Shown: piece by piece, positions 1-11,163 of the stretch | Layout: each line of letters opens with the position of its first letter | How positions within the stretch are numbered: position 1 is the stretch's first letter | Assembly: GCF_902459465.1 (NCBI RefSeq) | Contig: NC_047080.1 | Location: 11,816,866 to 11,880,865, forward strand | Reading direction: 5' to 3' | DNA from: Asterias rubens | Lineage: Eukaryota; Echinodermata; Asteroidea; Forcipulatida; Asteriidae | Length of the DNA: 64,000 nucleotides | Notes under the pieces: model-generated | The model's input: the letters and a program-made list of their open reading frames with translations, nothing else | What the model was told of the DNA's origin: nothing | The model's database searches: none | Position numbers and translations under genes: made by a program

Positions 1-1637
1 AGAAGTCTGTCTATTTCTTTTGTAGGAGTAGGTGAGAAAAACGTTTTCAGTTGAATAATAGCTCGGCAGTGCGGTGTCACCTCTCTTAAATGGGGTATGA
101 ATATTAATAGATGTATAAACCTTAATATTGTGTTGATTTTTCAAGGGTACAAGCTGTGCTTGTATGACATCCTACTGCGTTATTTTTGAAAAAGGGAACG
201 TGTAACTTTGATTTTTGTTGGAACCAGTCGATTGTTTTAACCCTTTGTAAATAAAGATGTCGGAATCAAAAACTAACCTGTGAAAATTGGTCCGTTTTTA
301 AGATTATGATTTTTACAGAATCATTGGCCACTGTCATTTTGCAAAGAGCGCTTCACTGTTGAATGAGGTCTAACCATGGAGGGAGGAATGGTCTAACTAA
401 GCAGTTACCTCTCAAGATATTTTAGGCAAGAGACTGTTTTTCTTTGAAATGCAATATATATTCAAACTTCCATAGGTTTGATTTGTGATCTTTGGTTAAA
501 TGTTTCTTTAAATCTCTTAAAATTCAATAGATCAAAAAAATAATAGTCATACTATTTTCAAAGAACAAATTATGCACCACTTTAAGAGACGGTTTTCTAA
601 AACAACAAGATTAATACAAACTGTGTTCTCTTTTTTGAAATCCACCATCATGTCTTGACACTTGTGGTTCTGCAGTTACGTGATCAATGGACACCAATTA
701 ATTAGCAGTTGACTCTAATAAATATGCGTTCGTAGAGAGCAGGTGATTCTTTTGCTGAGTGTCCGTAACATCCACAAGAGACCTCGGTCCGCTCTGAATT
801 TATCTGCTCTCAAATTTAAAAACATATTTTTTTCTTTATTAGCGAAGGATTTTATTTCTGAAATTTTGAAAAGGTAATTTCAAATTCAGATTGTTTAATC
901 TTTATCTCGCAATGTACTTGTTTTGTTTTATTTTGTTTTAAAAGGTTTTTATTTATCTTCAGCCTACATGATTGCCAGTATTACGTAATAATTATTAACT
1001 CTTAATTTTATTTATTATTGCGATTTGGAAAGCTGGGATTTATAATAGTTGGTGCCATTTGATGACAGTAAAAGAAGTATCTACATAAAAGGGGGTAATT
1101 TTATTCCTCCACGCAAAAAAAGTTATTCACGAAAATTCAAAATCTTAATAGCATTTTTGTCTGTACTTGACATCCAATTATGAGGTAATTAATAAAGATC
1201 AATTTCAAGAGCTTTGAACTCGGTAATTAAATTTAGTATTCTTATGTAATGAACCATGAACGGATGGTTGCAGCTGTAGTTGATATCTTATGAATAATTA
1301 GTGACACATTTAAGAGAGGGAGTGAATAAGGCTCCTTCTAAATTATTCAATTTTTTAAACAAGATTTTTAAATTGTGTTGTTGCACCTGTGTTTTCTGCA
1401 TGGTCAAATGCAGGCCAGGGTGTCATGCAGAACGGAAAGTATTTGCCCAAGCTTCAGTCGGGTTAAAGGTCAAGCTTTGGCTCATTTGGCTGCGGCTATC
1501 ATTGTGGCTTTCTATACTTGAATTACCTAAAGATAGCCATTGGCCACAGCCATTTATCCAAGATAGAGCTTGGATACAAGTTAAAGACTGCTTTGTTGTT
1601 GTGGTGTGTTATCATCAATGCAGGGTATCCATCTACC
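1..1637. other. AT-rich stretch without a recognisable gene
   Basis: Only short chance frames are open on either strand. The sequence could be part of a long 3'UTR of a gene to the left (see the polyadenylation candidate near 4.2 kb) or intergenic. Around 1450-1560 it has GGCTGTGGC-like phrases resembling a repeat also found near 30.0, 40.9 and 58.6 kb. Confidence 0.5.
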
Positions 1638-2023
1638 TTAAAGGCAGTGGACACTATTGGTAATTGTCAAAGACTAGCCTTCACAGTTGGTGTATCTCAA
1701 CATATGCATAAAATAACAAACCTGTGAAAATTTGAGCTCAATCGGTCATCAAAGTTGCGAGATAATAATGAAAGAAAAATAACATTTATCACACGAAATT
1801 GTGTGCGTTTAGATGGTTGATTTCGAGACCTCAAGTTCTAAATCTGAGGTCTCGAAATCAAATTGGTGGAAAATTACTTCTTTCTCAAAAATTATGGCAC
1901 TTCAGAGGGAGTCGTTTCTCACAATGTTTTATACCATCAACCTCTCCCCATTACTCGTCACCGAGAAAGGTTTTATGCCAAAAATTAGTTTGAGTAATTA
2001 CCAATAATGTCCACTGCCTTTAA
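1638..2023. mobile_element. TTAA-ended MITE, full copy 1 (386 bp)
   Basis: Starts TTAAAGGCAGTGGACACTAT and ends with the inverted form (ATGTCCACTGCCTTTAA). A second, internal palindrome lies at about 1815-1860 (GATTTCGAGACCTCA with its complement). It has no coding capacity; the short open frames inside are chance. Same length as the copy at 5770. TTAA is its own complement, so target duplication and element end cannot be told apart here. Confidence 0.9.
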
Positions 2024-4207
2024 CTCACCGTTATATGTGTCGTCTTTTTTCTTTTGCAGTGAGAAAAGTTGTATAATAATTCCAGACAGTTGAGACACTT
2101 TTAACCTTAAAGTATTTTTAGATTTCCTTGTACCTGTATATAATGCGAATAGATAAAAAATTATATGAAAGGGTTTAGTGTACAGAGATGATATTGACGT
2201 GAATGTTTTCACCTTTTTTATTTCTTGTTTGCAAAGTGTTTGCACCGTGTTCGTTGATTGATGGTTTTAGTGTGGTAAATCCAAGTATCTTTAAGAAATG
2301 ATGTAATTTCAAACACAAACGATGTCATTCTTAAGAGTTATCAGCTGTTTCCTGAATATTGTTTTTTTCTCTCTCTTTCTCTTCCCGATCTTCCCCTCTT
2401 TCAAATCTTGTTGGTATCCCTGCCATAGTGCAGTGTTTCAGGAATTGGTTTTTCGTTGGTGACTTCTGTAAATGACGTCATATCCGCCATTTTGAATTAA
2501 GACACATTGTACATGAAACATTTGTGGAGGAACCATCAAAACGTTCGGATTAAATTGCACTCCCACCACATTCCTACCACAGGAACTTCGTCTGCTGGAG
2601 GATGTTGATAATTGTGTCTGATAGTTGTTGTTGTTGTTGTTGTTTGGGTTTTCTTTTTTGGTTATTCACCAATTCTGCTCTCCGAGTTAAATATTCAAAA
2701 TTATCTTCAGTTCCTTTTATACTATGCAGCTTAATTTAGACTTGCATATATTTTCTTAAATACTACACAATGGAAGAGAGTTTTCATCTTTAATAGAGTG
2801 ACGGCCATTGTTGTTTTTCTGTCCAGTTGAAAATGGCACCAACAGAGGGCCAAATGGTTTTACCCGTCTTCGACATTAGCAGTTGGCATACTGCTAATGG
2901 AGACAGGGGACACGACCAAGAATGTAGCAATTTGTTTAAGAAGATCCTTTGAAACACTGCTTTAATGAGGTTTTTGTGTTAGATTTTAAACGTTTATGTT
3001 TTAAATGTGATTTACTCAAAAGTATCAGGAAAACCAAATATGAATCCATATCAGCTTAAACTTTGGGGTAGAACATTGACATGAATAAATATTGTATTCG
3101 TATGAAAAGAGAATTGTCATAACCCACAGTCAAAGTTGTGGTACAGTTTTGGTTATTGCCAGGAAAACAAAGTAACAGTTTTTATGCTGAAGTTACTTGT
3201 GACGACTTTCACCAACCGTTCAGAGGAAATAATGGTTCTCTCTGATCTGCTATCGGGACTTTTTGCTTCAATCCCGTACAAGACAATGTAGGTAAAAGCT
3301 CAAACAACTATTTTCCTGAAAACATGACTTTTAAAATGGAAGGAAGTTCAATAAAGTGTTCCACTTTCTACCGTCACATTAGCAGTTATACTTTAGATGT
3401 TACCTGAACGCTAAACAGTTTAAAAGAAAACGTTTCTTTTACAAATCAATGCTGTACCATATTGTTTACACTATAGTGTGTTTACTTGATGTGATCAGTT
3501 GAGACAATAGATTTTCAAACCAACTCAGTTAAGTATTCAAAAACTATTTAAAATTCTTAAATAAAAATTGTTTTATGCTCACATGTAACTGATAATTATT
3601 AGTATTAAATAATATACATACAAAGAACAGGTGTAAATTCTATTTAATTAGATTGATAAACTAATTGCTATGTACGCAAACATTTGTTTTCCTTATTTTG
3701 TTTAAAATTAACACGCTTTTAAAAACTTTCCTACACAAAAACGGAAAGTGAACAAATTTATGGTAATTGCCTTTTGTTCAAATTCTCAAGCGACAAAAAG
3801 AATAAACAAGAGCTGTTTCGCTGCGCTGCGCTACGAAACAGCTAAAAACAAACAACTCTTCGGTATATTATTTCATGTATTCATTTAATTTAACTGTTTT
3901 AATTTTCAAAAGATATCCCAACCAATGTAAAACGCTATTTGTTTAAAACAAATTCATAAAATAATTCAAGACGCTGCATTCTAAGTCAAAACACCTGTTC
4001 AAGAAAAAGATGTTTTAGATGATTTCTGCAACCTTGTCATTGTAGATTATGTAATAATTTTTGTATATTTGTATGTGCATATTAATTTCCCTGTTCAATT
4101 CAGGTTTGTTCATAATATTATGTACAGTTATACATAAGGTCCATGCATTATTAAAACATACATGCAAGGACAAAGTTAGAATTGGAAATCATTTCTCATG
4201 AAGTTGT

Positions 4208-4247
4208 AATAAACCATTTCTCACATAAAACTTGTTGTGTGTGTTGG
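4208..4247 (+). terminator. Candidate 3' end of an unseen plus-strand transcript
   Basis: AATAAA at 4208-4213 is followed 18 nt later by a GT-rich stretch (TTGTTGTGTGTGTTGG), the usual arrangement of a cleavage signal with its downstream element. No coding exon is recognisable to its left, so if real it ends a long 3'UTR whose gene begins before the window. Confidence 0.3.
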
Positions 4248-4289
4248 CAAGTTTTTTAATTTTGTTCTTGTGTATACCCTTCCGCAGTT

Positions 4290-4370
4290 TCCCATTATTA
4301 GGATTTGTTTATTTATTAATTGGTTTATTGTTAAAAACACATTGCAGCCAAAGGCTGAATTACATGTAAT
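4290..4370 (-). repeat. Interspersed repeat fragment, retrotransposon 3'-end-like
   Basis: The minus strand reads CAGCCTTTGGCTGCAATGTG followed by AATAAACCAATT. The same string occurs on the plus strand at about 25590-25650, where it is followed by A-rich sequence. Two copies in opposite orientation with an A-rich end suggest the 3' end of a LINE or SINE family. Family not identified. Confidence 0.55.
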
Positions 4371-4573
4371 TTACAAAGAAGAAAAATACAATATTAAAAC
4401 TCAGGCAGTCTGAGACAAAATTTTACAAGAAAGCACACTATATATAAGACTAACAGTCCTTAAAAGAAGATAAAGAAAAAAAGGATAGGCGCCGTTTGCG
4501 GTTTGGCTTTGAGATCCGTAAAACGTTCTAACTTTCATAAGTGGTCCACATTTTAATGTGGTGAAATCGTTGA

Positions 4574-4850
4574 AGTGGGAGGGGGAGATGATGAAATTTA
4601 CAACATTAACCCAAATGGTTTAAATTGAAGTTTGAATCAAAGCACCACGACTCGGATTTCGAGTCAAAACAGCTTAATATATACATGTAATTATTCACAA
4701 ATACAAAAACCCATAACGGGAGGTGGAGGGTCGGTTTTGAAATTTACAACGTTAAAATGTTTTGAATTGCAGTTAGAATCAGAAAACACTATACACTACT
4801 CTGATTTTGAGTCAACAAAACAACTTTATTCACAACAACAAAAACACATT
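4574..4850 (+). repeat. Imperfect tandem duplication, about 140-bp unit, two copies
   Basis: The segments at about 4574-4706 and 4718-4850 share the order GGGAGG, GAAATTTACAAC, a TTGAA block, a TCnGATTTnGAGTCAA block, AACAnCTT and ACAAAAAC with scattered differences. An open frame runs through both units, but it matches no family I know. Confidence 0.6.
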
Positions 4851-4995
4851 ATACTGTACAATGAGAATATTTTAGTTGAAAGAACATGCAGTGAAGTAGA
4901 TGTTATGTTCGTTTGTGAAGTGGATCACATCCATTGTACTCGGTTGTTATACAGAGGTAAACTTAGTTAGTGAGAGAGACATGGAAGCGGTTGCC

Positions 4996-5019
4996 TCCCC
5001 CCCCCCCCCCCCCCCCAAC
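4996..5019. repeat. Poly-C tract
   Basis: A run of more than 20 C. Similar C or G runs occur near 36710, 38106, 49026 and 53934. They are prone to length error in assembly. Confidence 0.8.
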
Positions 5020-5769
5020 CATTCACAGAGGCATTTGACATTTCAAGCAATTCCACGTACATACTGTAATCGCTTTGTCACTTGTAATTCTGGGAAAATT
5101 TTCGCCGAGAATACAAGACGATAAAAACGTCTGAAAGTACTTCCCCTGTTTCTTTGTCAATGCAGTCTTGAAGTCTACCTCCTTGCGGTGACATAACCTT
5201 TCTCGGGTGTCTTAAAACAGCACTCTGATACATTTTGCGTTGTTTTCCTTTTTGTAACGGTACAAAACAGTAACGAGCCGAAAGCACCAACAGCAAAGCA
5301 ACCTACTGTGATCTTAAGAACGGCTGCCTCACATCTTATTGTAAAACAAATAGAGTAAACAAAATGTGTTTGAATTATTGTAAATGAAAATTTAAAAAAG
5401 TTAATAAATAAAATTTTTACTTAAAAAAATGTTCTTCAAGGTTTTTACATTTTTAGATAATGTTTAGGCCTATATGCGAGAACTGTTTTCCTTGAGGTAA
5501 ATGTATAAGTGCGTCATCGAAGATAAAACTTGGTTCATGTTGAACGGGGTGAACTATACGCATTGATTTTTACCTATGCGATCTATTAGGCTGAAAATAA
5601 CATTACTCCACATTAATGTGAGCTACTAAATTATCTTGGCTGGCGCCTTCCTGTAAAAGACTGTCGATTTATGACGTCGCGATATCTCAAATAACAGTTA
5701 GATTGTCTAATGAGTCTATAAATTCACGAAGAGAAGGATTCGTAAGGGCAGGGTCAGTAAACCCGTCAT

Positions 5770-6155
5770 TTAAAGGCAGTGGACACTATTGGTAAATGTC
5801 AAAGACCAGCCTTTACAGTTGGTGTATCTCAACATCTGCATAAAATAACAAACCTGTGAAAAATTGAGCTCAATCGGTCATCGAACTTGCCAGATAGTAA
5901 TGAAAGAAAAAACACCCTTGTTACACGAAGTTGTGTGCGTTTAGATGGTTGATTTCGAGACCTCAAGTTCTAAATCTGAGGTCTCGAAATCAAATTCGTG
6001 GAAAATTACTTCTTTCTCGAAAACTATGGCACTTCAGAGGAAGCCGTTTCTCACGCTGTTTTATACCATAAACCTCTCCCCATTACTCGTCACTAAGAAA
6101 GGTTTTATGCTAATAAATATTTTGAGTAACTACCTCTAGTGTCCACTGCCTTTAA
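5770..6155. mobile_element. TTAA-ended MITE, full copy 2 (386 bp)
   Basis: Same termini and internal palindrome as the copy at 1638, in the same orientation, with roughly one difference in twelve bases by eye and no net length change. The identical length implies fairly recent spread. Confidence 0.9.
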
Positions 6156-6234
6156 CATGACCAGGTAGGGAAATACTCTAGCCCTAGATAGGACTCTTCC
6201 TCTGTAGTACAATACGAAAGTGGAAGACCACCAG

Positions 6235-6477
6235 GGGCCAATTTCTTAGAGCTGCTTAAGCAAAAAAATTGCTTAAGCACGAAAATAGCTCGCTTGTTTT
6301 ACACATGTTACTGGCAAAAATTTCATGCCATATACACTGCTTGTGACTGGTATTTAGCTGTTGTTTACTTAGCATAACAATTGAGTGGAGTCTTGGCCGG
6401 TAATCTGATTTTACTAAGCAAGGATTTTTTTGCTTAAGCAAAATTTTGTGCTTAAGCAGCTCTATGAAATTGGGCCC
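6235..6477. mobile_element. MITE with GCTTAAGC-rich inverted ends (243 bp)
   Basis: Left end GGGCCAATTTCTTAGAGCTG and right end CAGCTCTATGAAATTGGGCC are inverted copies, each followed inward by GCTTAAGCA. Diverged relatives of the family occur near 21577, 22245, 27500, 52400 and 61024. No coding capacity. Confidence 0.85.
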
Positions 6478-6764
6478 AGGGCTAGGCAATACTCTATTCG
6501 ATTCAACTTGGAAGCAGTTCGGCGTAATCCGTTTTCGATTCATCATTTAAATGTTATGGTTGTAGCTAAATTAAGCAGGAAACTAGTCCCAAACGGTGAG
6601 TGATATAGTATTTTGATTGCTTTATTATGGTTAGCATATGTTTGAGTTTAAGAAACTGGTTGTGTTTTTATGCGTGAAATTTTTCCCTTCAGATCTATAC
6701 GCACGATCCAGAAGGTTTAGTGCATAGTTATATAAAACAAAATTTGAAAAAGCCTCAGGCTATA

Positions 6765-7290
6765 GCCTTGTGGACCTTTTAAATTTTGCCGAAAGAGTCA
6801 ATTTTGCCGAAAAAGTCACAAGGCTATAGCCTTGGGAACTTTTCAAATTTTGCCGAAAAAGTCACAAGGCTTATGGCCTTGTGAACTTTTTAAATTTTGC
6901 CGAAAAAGTCACAAGGCTATTACCTTGGGTACTTTTTCAATTTTGCCGAAAAAGTCACAAGGCTATAGCCTTGTGAACTTTTTAAATTTTGCCGATAAAG
7001 TCACAAGGCCTTGTGAACTTTTCAAATTTTGCCTTGGGAACTTTTCAAATTTCACAAGTCACAAGGCCTTGTGAACTTTTCAAATTTTGCCGAAAAAGTC
7101 AAAAACTATATATAGCCTTGGGAACTTTTCAAATTTTGCCGAAAAAGTCACAAGGATATAATAGCCTTGTGAACTTTTCAAATTTTGCCGAAAAAGTCAC
7201 ATAGCCTTGTGAATTTTTCAAATTTTGACGAAAAAGTCACCTTGTGAACTTTTCGATTTTTTTTTTAAAGTCACAAGGCTATATATAGAC
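6765..7290. repeat. Minisatellite, unit about 46 bp, roughly ten copies
   Basis: The unit reads GCCTTGTGAACTTTTCAAAT then TTTGCCGAAAAAGTCACAAG and closes with GCTATA, so adjoining units create the palindrome AAGGCTATAGCCTT. Unit length varies (deletions around 7010-7060). Open frames across the array are a by-product of the repeat, since 46 is not a multiple of three. Confidence 0.92.
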
Positions 7291-7589
7291 CAGCATTTCT
7301 ATCCACTTTGAGCCAATAAATGTAACATCTTAAGGGGTGAGTCCAGCATTTTCCCAAAATAAAAAAAAAATCACAAGGAGTAAAAAACAGAAATTTTCCC
7401 CCCAATTTGGAGCCAAAAACTTGTATTAACTACTATATAACAAGTAATGCTGGACTTACCCCCCGCAGTGTATATTAAAAGCGGTAAAAAATTAAAGCAA
7501 ATTTGTGCAAAGAGTTAGTCAGAGTGACGACCAGGCGTTCAGGGGACTCAAAGTCTGATCGAAACCAGCGTGGTGATCACCCATTAGAA

Positions 7590-7807
7590 CCCTTAAGGGA
7601 CTTGCAGTCCCGGTCCCTCCTTTACTCTCCCACACGGAATATCTTCATCCACACCTAATTTGGGGATAGACATGACGGACCCCAATCCATTACTGGTGCA
7701 AGCAGTAAAAGTCATGTCCCTCTTGGTACGGGCGGGATTCGAACCGGTGTACCAGCTCTGGACAGCACGCAATTGAACTATCCAGTGCACCGTGTCGCCA
7801 CAGTGCC
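7590..7807 (-). mobile_element. tRNA-derived SINE
   Basis: Minus strand: an A-box-like TGGATAGTTCAATTG (7784-7770) and a perfect B box in GGTTCGAATCCCGCC (7745-7731) at tRNA-like spacing, then an unrelated body toward 7590. A functional tRNA is unlikely because no clean acceptor stem is seen. Confidence 0.7.
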
Positions 7808-7879
7808 CGTTGGTGATTGGAGATGATTTTTATACTACTTATATTATTCACTCACTGCGTCCAAGCAAAAAGAAAAGAG

Positions 7880-7960
7880 ACACACGCGGGAATTGAACCC
7901 GGGTCACGTAGGTCCTAATCCAATACATACTTTGTTTAGCTACGGTGCCACGTGCTGCTT
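7880..7960 (-). mobile_element. Second tRNA-like SINE head
   Basis: Minus strand: GGGTTCAATTCCCGC (7900-7886) is a B box and a T-arm-like hairpin; upstream GCACCGTAGCTAAACAAAG resembles a degenerate A box. The head differs in sequence from the neighbouring SINE at 7590, so it is probably a separate family. Confidence 0.5.
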
Positions 7961-8042
7961 AAGAAGATAATAGTATACTTAAAGTCAATTAAGCAAAACA
8001 AATTAAACACGCCACCATAGACGGAATATTACAGGTTCTTAT

Positions 8043-8456
8043 TTTAAAGGAACACGTTGCCTTGGATCGGACGAGTTGGTCTATAACAAACGTGTGTAAC
8101 CGTTTTTTTTATAAAATGCGTATAGTTGGAAAGATGTTTTAAAAGTAGAATACAATGATCCACACAAGTTTGCCTCGAAATCGCGTGGTTTTCATTTCAA
8201 TAATATTTACTGTGCGAACTAACACGGTCGGCCATTTATGGGAGTCAAAAACTTGACTCCCATAAATGGCCGACCGTGTTAGAAGACGAGGTAAAAGGAC
8301 AATCGTGCAATTTCGAGTCATGTTTGTGTGGTTTATTGTATTCTACTTTTACAAGATCTTTCCATGATCTTTCTACCCATATGCATTTGATAACAAACGG
8401 TTACATACGCTTTTCAAAGACCAACTCGACCGATCCAAGGCAACGTGTTCCTTTAA
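8043..8456. mobile_element. Fold-back element, near-complete 414-bp palindrome ending in TTAA
   Basis: Ends TTAAAGGAACACGTTGCCTT and its complement. The two halves pair along nearly their whole length with scattered mismatches. The centre is perfect: 30-bp arms 8219-8248 and 8253-8282 around the 4-nt loop AAAC. No coding capacity. It shares the TTAA-AGG terminus with the MITE at 1638 but is otherwise unrelated. Confidence 0.9.
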
Positions 8457-8459
8457 GAC

Positions 8460-10729
8460 AGTGTTTGCGTAAGGGCAATTTTGTTATAACATACATAAGA
8501 TGCCTTTTTGTGTAGTAGTCGACCCATCACCCTCTGATGATAAAATCCAATTTGGGACCGCTCTGTGAAAATGAGTCAGATATAGGCAATTTCATGAATT
8601 GAGTTATATGCATGGCTAGAAAGAACACATCAGCAGCAGTAATTTGGTACGTGTCTAAGCTTTGGGGTGTATCGCGTTGCTGAGTTACTCATGTGTGAAA
8701 TTAGCCACTACACCATTTTTTGTGAAAAACGAATTACAAGTAAAATGTTATTTTAAACTACCATTGTGTGCAAAAAAGATACAAATTAGACATAAGTATG
8801 ATCACAAAATTGTTGTATTCATAGCTTTATTGTATAAAAGTAAGTGTTCCAAAGGTTAACCATGCAACTAAAGATATTTTCTTTCTTTTTTACATTTTCC
8901 ACTGTCCATAACTTGCATTGCTGGGCGACATGTGACTCATTTTCACAAAGTGGGTCACATTTTTCATCGACAAAATATTTGTGAAGTCTTCATATCCTGA
9001 AAAACAACAATCCAATTTTGTGAGATGTAAATTACAATGACATGTTTTTCCTGCAGACTATTGGGGCAGGCAGATCAAGATTGCCAGAGATCTATGGTCT
9101 GATCGTGAATTGAAAGCTTTGTATGAGAGGACATGTTCCTCAAAGCCAATATTAAAAACAACCCCGTGTGTCTATAAAAACACCCTCCAGTATTTTAGTA
9201 ACGTAAACTTCAACGGTGGAAACCCTGTCACTATGGAGACAGTGATGTCACGAGTTACTGATCGAAAAACGAGAGGAAACCTTGTGCCCGAGTAGGAGCA
9301 ATTCTTGCATTGCCTCCCCGCATCATCTGTAACCAGGCATGCTCCGCCGCACCGTAAAGGTTCCAAGTGACACTCCCGGCTAAAATTAAACAATATTATG
9401 GCGTCTTGGAGTTACCAGATCCGAATAGTGAAAAGCAAACAACAACTCCAATGCTACACATTATAATTATTTGCATTCATTACGATCCGGATGCTTTTTA
9501 AAGACATCGATGACATCATCATTGCCATGGCAATACCGGGTAGTCATTCCATTGTTGATAAACCAATTAGCCATGACTTAGTTTTTTAGGTCGGTTGTTT
9601 TGGTGCAACCTTAAACAAACAACGAATCGCCGAAGGGCATTTTTGTCCCAATACAATGTCTATATTTGGAATGAAACTAACGGAAATATCTTATTTTCAC
9701 CTCCTTAATGCTAGAACGTCTTCAGAGATAATGAAGATTAACGAGGTGGAACACAAACAGAAATCCCAAACTGAGCTTCTTAAATCAAGCATCTTGACAT
9801 CGAGCTAGTATATACAGGGATAATGTTCAGAGAGCGTCTTGGCAAAATGACAAATTTGATTTCTGAAGATGATATTCAGAATTATATACATAGTTAAAAA
9901 GGAAGCATTTACTTGAAGTTGAAGTATCTCATCACTTTGTTGGGGAACTGCAGGCCCTATATGAGGTAGATATTCACCGTGCATGTTGTGAAAGGGGACA
10001 CTATTTTTATCGAAGGCTCATATTGAGCCGTAGGTTCGGACTAAAACAAACTCTTTCTCATTTTTTTTTTAAACAGAAAAATGGCACACAGAATGATGAC
10101 GACTTTCTCAAAAAGACGAATACAATTATCGTTTGAGTTATTTGTCGAGTTGGATGTTTCATTGGCTTGGCGACCAAACCGCAAAAAAAAAAAAAAAAAC
10201 AGAACGCAGCTTTGTGTTAACTTTTTTGACTTTTTTACCATTCAAATAATTCTGAGAACACTCACGTTACGTATCAATAATGTTATAAAATCTATACATC
10301 CGGAAAGTAAACAAATGCAATTGAATTGATGTTTTCGTAATGTACCATTAAAACTAAAATTCGGAGAATACTTTTGTTTCCATCATAAACGCTGCCTCCG
10401 CAAGTGCATCTTGACGGACAACCAAAACACAATTCGTAAAATGCCTTTCCCTGAAAAAATGCATCCACTTTATCATACCATTCAATCAATATTGAGAGAA
10501 AAATGATGTGTACACAAGCACTTTTGTGTAAATACTTCATAATATTTCCAAAAGGCCATGCACCAAAGTGTGACGGGCTCCCGGACTTTGAACAACTCCT
10601 GAGATGCAAATTGAAAAATGTCACATTTTTTGTTCGCATTCCATTTTTCACCACTGCTTGAGAAATTGTTTAGTTGACTCACAACAGGGTATGAACTGAA
10701 CAACTACTTTTGCAATGTGACTTGAGGAT
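8460..10729. other. No confident gene
   Basis: Short open frames only, with homopolymer A/T runs at about 10060 and 10184. A cysteine-rich, splice-bordered minus-strand segment at 9283-9377 is discussed under findings but is not strong enough to call. Confidence 0.5.
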
Positions 10730-10925
10730 AAATGTTGTCGTCTAATTACTGAATCATAATTTCTTGATTTGTGCAATTCATAATCATAGGCGTTAAACCA
10801 ATGTGTGAATGGGAGAGATTTGCTGTTGCTATAGCTTGTCGTTAGTGGGAGTTTGCTGAATTCCCTTTACGGGAATTTAAACAAACAAACAAACAAACAA
10901 ACAAACAAACAAATAAACAAAAAAG
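10730..10925 (+). mobile_element. SINE body with (CAAA)n tail, copy A
   Basis: Shares TAnTTACTGAATnAnAATTT, TTGATTTGTG, TAAACCAATGT, GATTTGCTGTTGC and TTTGC-GAATTCCC with copies at 11934 and 39060, and ends in a run of AAAC units. It lacks the tRNA-like head, so it is 5' truncated. Confidence 0.8.
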
Positions 10926-11163
10926 CCTCCGGAAATTTTAATCCACGTATTAACTGAAATAAAACACAAATGTTGGCCATATTTCAAGTTTCAGGCTGAT
11001 ACCCTGGCCAAAATTCCCAAGACAGCACTCTCTTCCTTGGAGCCACATCTTGTGTTTTCATAATGTTAGACATCTTGGGGTCGGTTATAAGAAGTCTGTT
11101 ATTTCTTTTGAAATAACACTCAATGAACGGACAGGAGGGGAAGGAAACTTTAGTGTGGTAAAA

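Larger units (their letters stand above)
2024..4570. other. Non-coding stretch with a CAA/GTT microsatellite and a hairpin
   Basis: No gene seen. Contains a GTT repeat around 2624-2645 and a perfect hairpin with 10-bp arms at 3811-3820 and 3834-3843 (AGCTGTTTCG and CGAAACAGCT around a GC-rich loop). Confidence 0.6.

Noticed and set aside
1638-6155. CRISPR-like or other prokaryotic repeat array
   Set aside because: The repeats are dispersed eukaryotic MITEs; no regular spacer pattern exists anywhere in the window.
6832-7204. Repetitive open frames (ELFKFCRKS-type repeats)
   Set aside because: They arise from the 46-bp minisatellite. The period is not a multiple of three, and frames change at each unit.
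7731-7807. Functional tRNA gene on the minus strand
   Set aside because: The A and B boxes are good, but the ends do not pair as an acceptor stem and a long unrelated body follows, as in a SINE.
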